This document shows positions 44,145 through 52,365 of a stretch of 64,000 bases of DNA, in pieces (positions within the stretch are counted from its first letter, which is position 1; every line of letters starts with the position of its first letter). Under the pieces are notes generated by a model, which saw only the letters and a list, made by a program, of their open reading frames with translations, was not told the DNA's origin and ran no database searches. The translations under genes and the position numbers were made by a program. Source of the DNA: JBFONV01 sp040779335 (GTDB taxonomy: Bacteria; Pseudomonadota; Gammaproteobacteria; Enterobacterales; Alteromonadaceae); the NCBI GenBank assembly GCA_040779335.1, contig JBFONV010000001.1, forward strand, positions 124,001 through 188,000. The letters are read 5' to 3'.

Positions 44145-45022
44145 TGAAACCATTGATGTTAATTCAACCAAATAGCAAAAAAATTAAAGGTTTCACCTTG
44201 ATCGAAATGGTCATGGTGATGGTGCTACTGGGGGTAATGGCCGTTGGTATTGGTAGTTTTATCAGTTTAGCCACCCAAACTTATGTCAACGTTAGTGCTC
44301 GCGATGAACTGATTGCCAGTGCCCGCTTTGCCATAGAACGGATGAACCGCGAAATTCGTAATGCAGTACCCAATAGTATTCGAATTGCGGATTCCGCTAA
44401 CATTCAATGTATTGAGTTCGTTCCTATACTTGCTTCAACTACATACATAGATATTCCTGTTGCTCCCGAGCCAAATCTAAATGAAATTTCTGTTATCCCT
44501 TTTGTTGGAGAGGATGGAAATGATTATAGCTGCGGCCCTACCTGCTTAGATCTTGTTACTGTTTATCCGTTAACCACTACAGATATTTATAATCAAAGTT
44601 TTATCGGCATTGGTAAATCATTTCGGGTGAATTCATTTACGCCAACAGCAGGCGTTAATGAATGGACTATTCCTTTAGCGCCGCCATTGGTTGGATCTGG
44701 GATACTATTTGATGCAGATTCACCAACAAAAAGAGCCTATTTTTTTAGAGATCCCGTTAGTTACTGTGTCAATAATCAACATGAATTAATTAGATATTCA
44801 GGGCACGGTTATAACTCAACACCGCTAACTATACCTACAGGAGCCTCTTCGCTAATGGCCGAAAACTTGATGTCGCCAGCACCGCCGACTTCTAAAATTC
44901 CTTTCAGCATTACCAATGCCACTTTAACCCGTAATGCAATAGTACAAATAAGTCTAGGTTTTGAGCGCGACGGCGAGATTATTGTATTTGATCATGAAAT
45001 TCACGTTGCTAACGTGCCTTAG
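44144..45022 (+). CDS. mshO: MSHA minor pilin MshO
   Basis: A 292-residue large minor pilin, with leader ending KKIKG and mature FTLIEMVMVMVLLGVMAVGIG, Glu at position 5, followed by the ARFAIERMNREIRNAVPNSI region typical of GspJ/MshO proteins. Several cysteines are in the soluble part. Probably part of the pilus tip complex. In other msh clusters mshP follows at once; here about 1 kb of extra DNA intervenes. Confidence 0.92.
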   Translation: MKPLMLIQPNSKKIKGFTLIEMVMVMVLLGVMAVGIGSFISLATQTYVNVSARDELIASARFAIERMNREIRNAVPNSIRIADSANIQCIEFVPILASTTYIDIPVAPEPNLNEISVIPFVGEDGNDYSCGPTCLDLVTVYPLTTTDIYNQSFIGIGKSFRVNSFTPTAGVNEWTIPLAPPLVGSGILFDADSPTKRAYFFRDPVSYCVNNQHELIRYSGHGYNSTPLTIPTGASSLMAENLMSPAPPTSKIPFSITNATLTRNAIVQISLGFERDGEIIVFDHEIHVANVP

Positions 45023-45178
45023 CATGTCAATTATTTTTACAGTTGAGCTTGTTTATATTTGATGTTACTGCTAGTTTTTGTTTGTTTTTGTTTAAAAATT
45101 AATCGTTTGTTGTTTTTGGCGTGTTATTTGCAGCATACAGGTTATGTTAGCTAATTGAACTATTACGCGGGAATTATA

Positions 45179-45670
45179 ATGTTAAAATTATTTAAAAATA
45201 TCTCTTTATGTTTTATGTTGCTACTTGCTTTTAACTCTTCCGCAGCACTTATCAATACCGACTTAACTGAAGATGACTTTATTAGTTATCAGGGAATTGA
45301 TTGGGCGTGGGCTTCTCCCGTAAACATACAAATCTGGGGCTCAAATGAAAATGAACTTATGCTTCCAGAATTTCACTCAGGCTGGAGATTTGCAACGTTA
45401 AACGAGTTGAATATTTTAAAAACTGACTTGGGTTTAGCCGCATTTATGCGTCTCGATGGTAGTTATATTCAAGCCGTTCGTTATTGGAATACTACGTTTA
45501 CTCATGTTGATTCAGGTGATTTCTTTAGTGGTTATATTTCTAGTCAGTGGGGAAGTGGCTCATATGAAACTTTCTATGTACGTGAATCTATACCTGTGCC
45601 AGAGCCAACCACATTGCTTATTTTTGCCATGGGTCTAATTGGTTTAGGTTTAAGAAAAAGAACATTTTAA
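45179..45670 (+). CDS. PEP-CTERM sorted secreted protein inserted in the msh cluster
   Basis: A 163-residue exported protein with a signal peptide (MLKLFKNISLCFMLLLAFNS, cleavage near SSAA), a mid part with a pattern like DUF1566/Lcl domains (SGWRFATLNELNIL, AVRYWNTTF) and a classical PEP-CTERM tail: VPEPTTLLIFAMGLIGLGLR and a final basic KRTF. Such tails are cut by exosortase/EpsH, normally encoded with exopolysaccharide genes elsewhere. I chose the ATG at 45179 (GCGGGA upstream) over the TTG at 45155. The 156 bases before it are AT-rich without a clear promoter. It has its own terminator. Function unknown. Confidence 0.88.
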   Translation: MLKLFKNISLCFMLLLAFNSSAALINTDLTEDDFISYQGIDWAWASPVNIQIWGSNENELMLPEFHSGWRFATLNELNILKTDLGLAAFMRLDGSYIQAVRYWNTTFTHVDSGDFFSGYISSQWGSGSYETFYVRESIPVPEPTTLLIFAMGLIGLGLRKRTF

Positions 45671-45694
45671 TAATAAAAGACTTCTAACACCTTT

Positions 45695-45719
45695 AAGCCG
45701 CTCATTGAGCGGCTTTTTT
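45695..45719 (+). terminator. Terminator after the PEP-CTERM gene
   Basis: AAGCCGCTC (45695-45703) pairs perfectly with GAGCGGCTT (45707-45715), loop ATT, followed by T. It would stop mshA-mshO read-through before mshP and mshQ. Confidence 0.92.
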
Positions 45720-45726
45720 ATGTTCA

Positions 45727-45848
45727 GGAAGAACGGTATGCCACGGTTGCATGGATGCAAAAGAGTGGCGATGTTCACGACTAAAGGGATTTAGGAGGTA
45801 GAGCGAGGCCGGATGGTCGAGCCTGGGAAGAACGGTATGCCACGGTTG
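45727..45848. repeat. GC-rich 99-base repeat unit, about 1.2 copies
   Basis: The same 23 bases (GGAAGAACGGTATGCCACGG and TTG) occur at 45727-45749 and 45826-45848, exactly 99 bases apart, so the segment is one full unit plus the start of a second. Its composition (for example GAGCGAGGCCGGATGGTCGA) is clearly richer in G+C than its surroundings, and no convincing reading frame is present. It looks like a dispersed intergenic repeat of the host genome. Confidence 0.65.
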
Positions 45849-46005
45849 ATAATAAACGGTTAGCGATAGTTGGTGTCAAAGTCGTTCTAAATACTTTCCA
45901 AGCAGTTGTTGGCAAAGATAAATTATTGCTAACATTACTGATTAGCGTTACCTTTGGGTTATACTTACTGTCATCAATTGTGAATGTGTAATAATCATTT
46001 TGCCT
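45849..46005 (+). other. AT-rich gap before mshP
   Basis: No gene is seen here. Since a terminator and repeat separate mshP from mshO, a promoter for mshP-mshQ is expected in this stretch, but I cannot point to a convincing -35/-10 pair. Confidence 0.4.
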
Positions 46006-46455
46006 ATGCCAACGGTTCAGCTAAGCCCAAAAAAATCACTGCGCGGTAGTGCGCTAATGATGGCCATTTTTATTATGGTGGTGTTAATGCTGCTAGGTAC
46101 TGCGCTAATGAAAACTTTATCTTCCAGCTCGGAGGCGATAGCGCAAGAAGTGATCGGTACTCGTGCATTAGCCGCCGCCAATTCAGGCATGCAAGCTCAT
46201 TTGTATCAATTGTTCCCACTTGGTATTACCGATGCTGGTTGTCCATCCGATCATAACTACGAATTTAACAACACCCCAGGGCTTTATCAGTGCAAAGCGT
46301 CGGTTAGCTGTGCTAAGTATGCCACCGATGACGATGGTATTAACTATTATCGCTTAACTAGTGCAGGAAGCTGTGGCAGTGGTGTAATCGATACTAATAG
46401 CGACGGTATTGTTGTGAGCAGTCGCACTGTGCGAGTAGAAGCGAGGGAGTTATAA
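46006..46455 (+). CDS. mshP: MSHA biogenesis protein MshP
   Basis: A 149-residue protein with a basic N-terminus, the sequence RGSALMMAIFIMVVLMLLGTALMKTL as its membrane helix and a periplasmic part with several cysteines, the usual MshP/PilX-like pattern. The ATG at 46006 is preferred to the TTG two codons before it; neither has a clear Shine-Dalgarno. The mshQ ATG follows the stop directly. It probably joins the minor pilin complex. Confidence 0.87.
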   Translation: MPTVQLSPKKSLRGSALMMAIFIMVVLMLLGTALMKTLSSSSEAIAQEVIGTRALAAANSGMQAHLYQLFPLGITDAGCPSDHNYEFNNTPGLYQCKASVSCAKYATDDDGINYYRLTSAGSCGSGVIDTNSDGIVVSSRTVRVEAREL

Positions 46456-49083
46456 ATGTTTTATCGCTTTGCTGTTTTATTACTGTCACTGTTGAGCTTC
46501 TTAGTTGCTGCGGTTGATTGCAGTGACGTATTTCCTGGCGATCAAACATTCGCGGTTAACGGTAGTTATAGTTTCAGTAGAGGTAATCAATGTAATGGCT
46601 CTCCTTGTGAAGTGTCATCATTTGAAACCGTTGACCCTTTACCTAGCATTACTCCTGGTGGCTCATATACCGATACAGTGCTTTCTGATGGCATCACCGA
46701 ATATACGGGCTGGGGCTTACCTAAAGAGACGACTATTACCTTTAGCGGTTCTGGCACTGCGGTGATGTATTTTAATAGCAGTGTTAGCATACCCAAAGGA
46801 ACACACCTAAATGTCAGCGGGCAGCCTGAAAATGTGTTGATTATCGTTTATGGCTCGTTATCGATTGCGAAAGACTCTATTATTAACGCTATTATCTATG
46901 TTGCGGGCAGTGGCAATATTGCCAAAGATAATATTATCAAAGGGGCAATTTCTGTTGCCGGATCGTTAACTGTTGCCAAAGATGGCGATTATGATTTCAA
47001 TAACTCCTATATTGATAATCTTGACGATAAAGGTTTTTGTGCAGGGATTACCACGCCAGAAGTCGACCATTTCGATATTGTTCATGACGGCGCGGGGATC
47101 ACCTGTGCACCAGAGACGGTTACCATTAAAGCTTGCGCTGATGCTAGTTGTAGCAGTCTGAGTACTGATACTGTTAGCCTTGACGTACAGGGTAATGGTA
47201 GCGATCTTGCCTCACTAATTTTTGCCGGTAGCACGAGCTTTAATTTTAATTACACTAATGTAGGTACTGTAACACTGTCGGTGGCGAACCCAAGTATTAC
47301 TCCCACTAATGCTACCACCTGCAATGGCGGCGGTAGTTGTGATATTAATTTTGCCGAGGCTGGGTTTATCTTGGATATTAATTCGGGCAATGATGTCGCT
47401 TCTTGTAGTTCGCCTAACTTGGTGATTAAAGCAGTAAAGTTGAGTGATACTGGAGTGAATTGTGCGCCTGCATTTAGTGGCGATCAGCCTATTGATTTTA
47501 GCTATGATTACTTAAATCCAACGACGGGATCAACGATTCCCTTATTGGCGGGTACAAGTATGGCCGCCAATGAAAATGTTATCCAAACTCGCACTATTAC
47601 CTTTGATGGTAATGGCGAAGCGAGTTTACCTATACAATACAATGATGCTGGACAGGTCGGTATTAGAGTAGCCGAAAATGGCTCTACTGGAGTTACCTCA
47701 GCGACCATCAATAAGGTCTTTTATCCTGCGACTTTATCAGTCAGTGCGACTAAATTAGATACTACACCGCTTGATAATACCAATTCATCAGGGGACCCTA
47801 AGCAAGTTGCTGGTGATGCTTTTCAAGTAGATTTAGTCGCACAATGTGCAGATGGTACCGTTACGCCAAATTATACTCCGCAGGCAACAACGGCAATCAA
47901 TTTGTCTGTTCAACAGCAGGCTCCAACGACACATTTTGGGGATTTGACCATAGAAAATGGTACGAATTCGAAAATAACCGCAACAGATACTGGCAGCCAA
48001 GCATGGCTGCCCAATAATTCATCGGCGACATCTTTTAATGCTAGCTACAGTGAAGTTGGGATCATTAATATTGCCGCACAAGATACTGGTTATTTTGGCC
48101 ATGCTCTTAGCTCCAATGGTTATACCACCGTAGGACGTTTTATCCCTGACCATTTTACCGTATCGGTAACTAATAACTCATTTGCAAACGCTTGTACTAT
48201 AGGTGCCGCTGATTTTACTTATATCGGCCAACCATTTACTTACTTGCTTGAACCAGAAATTTCAATCACCGCTGAAAATTCTAACGATGAAATAACCCAA
48301 AATTACACTGAGACTGGCTATCAAAAGTTAGAGGCGAGCAACGTTTCCCGTACTTTTTCCACAGAAGATCGCTTAAAAAATGGCGAGGATAATTCAACTA
48401 AAATGCAAGTATCGTCAACGGTATTTGAAGGGACATTGGCAAAAGAATCTAACGGTGTGATGAAATATACTTTCAATAGCAATGATTCTTTTACTTACAC
48501 TAAAGATAATAACTCTCTTTCTATCCCTTTTGACGCAACTTACGATATTGCTATTGCTACTATAGAAGATTCAGATGGTGTTAATGCCAGTGCAGTGTTG
48601 CCTCAAACCATCTCACCTATTGGAGGTAAACTCCGTTTTGGCCGTATGGTTATCGATAACAGTTTTGGCCCCGAAACGTCAAATTTACCGCAAGTGATCA
48701 GTATTCAATACTTTAATGCTAGCGAAAAATTCGTTGTCAACAGTGATGATTCTTGTAGCGCGTTATTGCATGTTAATGCTGTGACAGAAAACTTGCTGCT
48801 TAGTAATATTAGCCTTAACCCATTATTATCGGGCGTCAATGATGTGAACGAAACGGTAAATGATGGTATTAGCCGAGTGTTTGAATTAACTGCGCCAGGT
48901 GCCAATAATCGAGGCGCCCTAGGAGTGTCATATAACACGCCTAGTTGGCTAAAATACGACTGGAATGATATTGACGAACTTAGCGACGGTGTCATATACG
49001 ACGACAATCCGACAGCAGTTGCTACCTTCGGCTTGTTCCGCGGCAATGATCGCATTATATATTGGCGCGAAGTGAACAATTAA
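46456..49083 (+). CDS. mshQ: MSHA biogenesis protein MshQ
   Basis: An 875-residue exported protein, the last of the cluster, probably a surface or pilus-tip adhesin-like component. It has a signal peptide (FAVLLLSLLSFLVAAVDCS). A beta-helix-like region (~85-185) contains short repeats SIAKDSIINAIIYVAGSG, NIAKDNIIKGAISVAGS and TVAKDGDYDFNNS. The remainder (~200-875) carries beta-rich domains and the DUF6701 domain typical of MshQ, with scattered cysteine pairs. It is shorter than MshQ proteins of Vibrio as I recall them, but the frame is open throughout, so I do not see a truncation. It begins right after the mshP stop. Confidence 0.88.
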   Translation: MFYRFAVLLLSLLSFLVAAVDCSDVFPGDQTFAVNGSYSFSRGNQCNGSPCEVSSFETVDPLPSITPGGSYTDTVLSDGITEYTGWGLPKETTITFSGSGTAVMYFNSSVSIPKGTHLNVSGQPENVLIIVYGSLSIAKDSIINAIIYVAGSGNIAKDNIIKGAISVAGSLTVAKDGDYDFNNSYIDNLDDKGFCAGITTPEVDHFDIVHDGAGITCAPETVTIKACADASCSSLSTDTVSLDVQGNGSDLASLIFAGSTSFNFNYTNVGTVTLSVANPSITPTNATTCNGGGSCDINFAEAGFILDINSGNDVASCSSPNLVIKAVKLSDTGVNCAPAFSGDQPIDFSYDYLNPTTGSTIPLLAGTSMAANENVIQTRTITFDGNGEASLPIQYNDAGQVGIRVAENGSTGVTSATINKVFYPATLSVSATKLDTTPLDNTNSSGDPKQVAGDAFQVDLVAQCADGTVTPNYTPQATTAINLSVQQQAPTTHFGDLTIENGTNSKITATDTGSQAWLPNNSSATSFNASYSEVGIINIAAQDTGYFGHALSSNGYTTVGRFIPDHFTVSVTNNSFANACTIGAADFTYIGQPFTYLLEPEISITAENSNDEITQNYTETGYQKLEASNVSRTFSTEDRLKNGEDNSTKMQVSSTVFEGTLAKESNGVMKYTFNSNDSFTYTKDNNSLSIPFDATYDIAIATIEDSDGVNASAVLPQTISPIGGKLRFGRMVIDNSFGPETSNLPQVISIQYFNASEKFVVNSDDSCSALLHVNAVTENLLLSNISLNPLLSGVNDVNETVNDGISRVFELTAPGANNRGALGVSYNTPSWLKYDWNDIDELSDGVIYDDNPTAVATFGLFRGNDRIIYWREVNN

Positions 49084-49160
49084 TCGTCATTTGTAGCCAT
49101 GAAAATATCATAATCTTGTTATTTTTAGCGGTTTGGTAAAAAAAGTAGCATTTTTTGCGT

Positions 49161-49174
49161 GTTTTTTAAAAAAC
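49161..49174. repeat. AT palindrome after mshQ
   Basis: GTTTTTTAAAAAAC is a perfect 14-bp palindrome in the 237-base gap between mshQ and mreB. It may be part of a weak terminator or simply AT-rich spacer. Confidence 0.4.
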
Positions 49175-49193
49175 AGCGCACACATCTGTTGCA

Positions 49194-49222
49194 TTGTCGG
49201 GTATGATTAACCGATCTAACAA
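49194..49222 (+). promoter_or_regulatory. Candidate mreB promoter
   Basis: TTGTCG (49194-49199), a 17-base spacer and TAACAA (49217-49222, followed by T) resemble a sigma70 promoter, about 98 bases before mreB. It is a moderate match only. Confidence 0.4.
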
Positions 49223-49320
49223 TTGAATAATAAAAACCACTGTAGACTCATTAAAACCTGCATTGGCATAGTGACTCCCATCGAGCGGATTAACGATTTT
49301 TAACAGGACATTTCGATTTT

Positions 49321-50364
49321 ATGTTTAAGAAATTACGCGGCATGTTTTCCAATGATTTATCAATCGATTTGGGCACAGCAAATACACTGTTCTATGTAAA
49401 AGACCAAGGCATAGTATTGAACGAACCTTCAGTGGTTGCCATTCGTCAAGACCGAGCGGGCGGCTCTAAAAGTGTTGCCGCAGTAGGCGCAGCAGCTAAG
49501 CAAATGTTGGGTCGTACCCCAGGTAATATTGAAGCAATTCGTCCGATGAAAGACGGCGTTATTGCTAACTTTTTTGTCACAGAAAAAATGTTGCAGTATT
49601 TCATTAAGCAAGTGCACAGTAATAATTTTTTACGTCCTAGTCCACGGGTGTTGGTTTGTGTTCCTTGTGGTTCTACGCAAGTTGAACGTCGCGCTATTCG
49701 CGAATCTGCCATGGGCGCAGGGGCACGTGAAGTTTACTTAATTGACGAACCTATGGCGGCAGCGATAGGTGCAGGTATGCCAGTATCAGAAGCGACAGGC
49801 TCTATGGTGGTCGATATTGGTGGTGGTACGACTGAAGTTGGTATTATTTCATTAAATGGTGTGGTCTATTCATCATCGGTACGTATCGGCGGTGATAAAT
49901 TTGACGAAGCTATCATCAATTATGTGCGTCGTAATTTTGGTAGCCTAATCGGTGAAGCGACGGCCGAGCGTATTAAACACGAAATAGGCTCAGCCTACCC
50001 AGGCGAAGAATTAATTGAAATTGAAGTTCGCGGTCGTAATTTAGCCGAAGGTGTACCTCGTAGCTTTACCCTAAACAGCAATGAAATTCTAGAAGCGTTG
50101 CAAGAGCCGTTAACGGGGATTGTTAGTGCAATTATGGTGGCATTAGAGCAATCACCGCCAGAATTAGCCTCAGATATTTCTGAGCGTGGCATGGTATTAA
50201 CAGGTGGTGGGGCGTTATTAAAAGACCTTGATCGTTTACTGATGGAAGAAACCGGTATTCCTGTGGTTGTTGCCGACGATCCATTAACCTGTGTTGCCCG
50301 TGGCGGCGGCAAAGCGTTAGAAATGATAGATATGCATGGCGGCGATTTATTCTCGTACGAGTAA
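49321..50364 (+). CDS. mreB: Rod-shape actin MreB
   Basis: A 347-residue bacterial actin that guides side-wall synthesis in rod cells. Membrane-binding N-terminus (MFKKLRGMFSNDLSIDLGTA), nucleotide-site motifs LSIDLGTANTLFYV, VDIGGGTTEVGIISL and MVLTGGGALLKDLDRLL. Length equals that of E. coli MreB (347). First gene of the mreBCD-maf-rng group, which is the usual neighbour of msh clusters in Vibrio and Shewanella. Confidence 0.98.
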   Translation: MFKKLRGMFSNDLSIDLGTANTLFYVKDQGIVLNEPSVVAIRQDRAGGSKSVAAVGAAAKQMLGRTPGNIEAIRPMKDGVIANFFVTEKMLQYFIKQVHSNNFLRPSPRVLVCVPCGSTQVERRAIRESAMGAGAREVYLIDEPMAAAIGAGMPVSEATGSMVVDIGGGTTEVGIISLNGVVYSSSVRIGGDKFDEAIINYVRRNFGSLIGEATAERIKHEIGSAYPGEELIEIEVRGRNLAEGVPRSFTLNSNEILEALQEPLTGIVSAIMVALEQSPPELASDISERGMVLTGGGALLKDLDRLLMEETGIPVVVADDPLTCVARGGGKALEMIDMHGGDLFSYE

Positions 50365-50402
50365 AACAACAGCCCCAGTATTTCTGATAATTTTAGGCTG
50401 CT

Positions 50403-51293
50403 ATGAACCCAATATTTAAACATGGCCCATCTCCACAGCACCGACTCGTCTTGGTGCTGTTTTTTTCTATTCTATTGATTTTTTTAGATCATAAAATGAA
50501 TAGCTTCGAAAACGTGCGCGGTTACTTACAATCCTTAGTTAGCCCGTTGCAATATTTAGCCAATACCCCTAAGCAAATGATGACCTGGGCAGCTGAAAAC
50601 TTGATCACTCGCAAGCGTTTAATTGAAGAAAATCAACAGTATAAAATATCTGAATTGCGTCAACATGAACAACTGATGCAACTTGAACATTTAAAGCAAG
50701 AAAATAATCGATTACGCTCATTACTTGCCTCGCCACTACGTGTAGAGGCTAAAAAAATGGTTGCAGAAATTATTTCTGTCGACAGTGATCCTTATATTCA
50801 TCAAATTGTCATTAACCGCGGCGCTAATGATGGTGTTTATGAAGGACAACCTGTATTAGATGATCTCGGTATTGTCGGTCAAATTTTACATGTCGGTACC
50901 ACTAGTAGTCGTGTCATTCTTATTACTGATGTCACCCATGCCATTCCGGTAAGAAACCGCAGGAATGGCGTGCGCATGGTCGCCTCAGGAACCGGCCAAA
51001 TAGATCGATTGGTACTCAATCACGTTCCTCACAGCGCCGATATAGTTAACGGTGATATTTTAGTTACTTCCGGATTAGGGGGTAAATATCCGGAAGGCTA
51101 TCCTGTTGCTAAAGTGACGTTAGTTTCGCAAGATGAGTCTCGTCCGTTCGCCAAAGTATATAGTCAGCCGCTAGCCAATATCGATCGCCTGAGGTACTTG
51201 TTGTTATTATGGCCTACTAAAACTAACGATATCTTTGCCCCTAAAGCGACGGTAGCACCTGTGAAAAAGGAAAATAGCAATGCTGGCGCATAA
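50403..51293 (+). CDS. mreC: Rod-shape protein MreC
   Basis: A 296-residue protein with a cytoplasmic tail, one membrane helix (~14-30), a coiled coil (~65-105) and periplasmic beta-barrel domains with VIVNRGANDGVYEGQPVLDDLGIVGQ-type sequence (here IVINRGANDGVYEGQPVL) and VTSGLGGKYPEGYPVAKV. It connects MreB with PBP2 and RodA. It overlaps mreD by 14 bases. Confidence 0.96.
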   Translation: MNPIFKHGPSPQHRLVLVLFFSILLIFLDHKMNSFENVRGYLQSLVSPLQYLANTPKQMMTWAAENLITRKRLIEENQQYKISELRQHEQLMQLEHLKQENNRLRSLLASPLRVEAKKMVAEIISVDSDPYIHQIVINRGANDGVYEGQPVLDDLGIVGQILHVGTTSSRVILITDVTHAIPVRNRRNGVRMVASGTGQIDRLVLNHVPHSADIVNGDILVTSGLGGKYPEGYPVAKVTLVSQDESRPFAKVYSQPLANIDRLRYLLLLWPTKTNDIFAPKATVAPVKKENSNAGA

Positions 51294-51759
51294 CGGTATC
51301 ATTATCCTATTTTCGTTATTGCTGGCATTAATCGCTAGTATAATGCCACTGCCACTTAGTGTTGATGTCTTCCGTCCTGATTGGGTATTAGTGGTGTTAT
51401 TGTATTGGGCTTTGGCGTTACCCAGTCGAGTGAACGTCATATCGGCATGGTTGATGGGTTTTTTACTCGATGTGCTATTAGGTACGGTCCTAGGTGTTCA
51501 TGCTGCGGCAATGGCAATAGCGGTTTATATTGCCGCGGACAATTATCAAAAAATACGTAATTTTTCGGTGTGGCAGCAAGCACTCATTGTTGGTATTTTA
51601 GCCGCGCTATATCATTTAGTGGTATTTTGGTTGCAACGGCTGTTAACTGACGTGGTATTTCTACCCAGTTATTTATACCCAACCCTGATAAATATGGTGC
51701 TTTGGCCATGGATCTTTTTGCTATTAAGAAAAGTGCGTCGCCACTTTATGATCAAGTAA
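51280..51759 (+). CDS. mreD: Rod-shape protein MreD
   Basis: A 159-residue very hydrophobic protein with about five membrane helices; PLPLSVDVFRPDWVLVVLLYW and WLMGFLLDVLLGTVLGVHA are conserved MreD segments. It completes the MreBCD elongation complex. The start lies within the last codons of mreC. The maf gene begins 1 base after its stop. Confidence 0.95.
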   Translation: MLAHNGIIILFSLLLALIASIMPLPLSVDVFRPDWVLVVLLYWALALPSRVNVISAWLMGFLLDVLLGTVLGVHAAAMAIAVYIAADNYQKIRNFSVWQQALIVGILAALYHLVVFWLQRLLTDVVFLPSYLYPTLINMVLWPWIFLLLRKVRRHFMIK

Positions 51760-51760
51760 G

Positions 51761-52357
51761 ATGACGACAAAAAAAAACTTAGTACTCGCTTCTCAATCTC
51801 CTCGCCGCCGTGAGCTACTTAAACAATTGGGCTACGAATTTATTTGCGACAGTGCCGATATAGATGAAACAGTAAAACCAAATGAATCAGCACTTGCTTA
51901 TGTTGATCGTTTAGCGCGAGAAAAAGCTCAGGTTATTGCTAATAAATATTCGAACGATATAGTCGTGCTAGGGTCTGATACATCAGTAGTTGTCGATGGC
52001 AATATTTTAGGGAAACCCGAAAATAAAAGTGCCGCCATTGCTATGCTAACCATGCTGTCGGGTAAGCAACATCAGGTTATAACCGCAATCGCGGCGACGG
52101 ATAATTCGCAGATATTAAGTAAAAGCGTCATAACCGATGTCTATTTTAAACCCTTAAGCCGCCACGAAATTGAGCAATACTGGCAGTCGGGTGAACCTCA
52201 AGACAAAGCAGGTTCGTATGCCATTCAAGGGATCGGCGGACAATTTGTGAAACAAATTCAGGGTAGTTATTCATCCGTTGTTGGGCTACCGTTATATGAA
52301 ACAGCGCAGTTGTTGGCCAAATTTGGGCTACCAACGTCTCTTCAAGCAAAACAGTAG
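51761..52357 (+). CDS. maf: Maf-like dTTP/UTP pyrophosphatase (YhdE)
   Basis: A 198-residue house-cleaning pyrophosphatase that removes modified dTTP/UTP. Signature LVLASQSPRRRELLKQLGY at the N-terminus, VLGSDTSVVVDGNILGKP with the catalytic Asp, and DKAGSYAIQGIGGQFV. The position between mreD and rng is the E. coli order (yhdE), which supports the dTTP/UTP type over YceF. Confidence 0.94.
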   Translation: MTTKKNLVLASQSPRRRELLKQLGYEFICDSADIDETVKPNESALAYVDRLAREKAQVIANKYSNDIVVLGSDTSVVVDGNILGKPENKSAAIAMLTMLSGKQHQVITAIAATDNSQILSKSVITDVYFKPLSRHEIEQYWQSGEPQDKAGSYAIQGIGGQFVKQIQGSYSSVVGLPLYETAQLLAKFGLPTSLQAKQ

Positions 52358-52365
52358 GAACTTGC

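Noticed and set aside
49995..50441. 148-codon minus-strand frame opposite the mreB end
   Set aside because: It lies antisense to the conserved mreB and is biased in composition as expected for a shadow frame.
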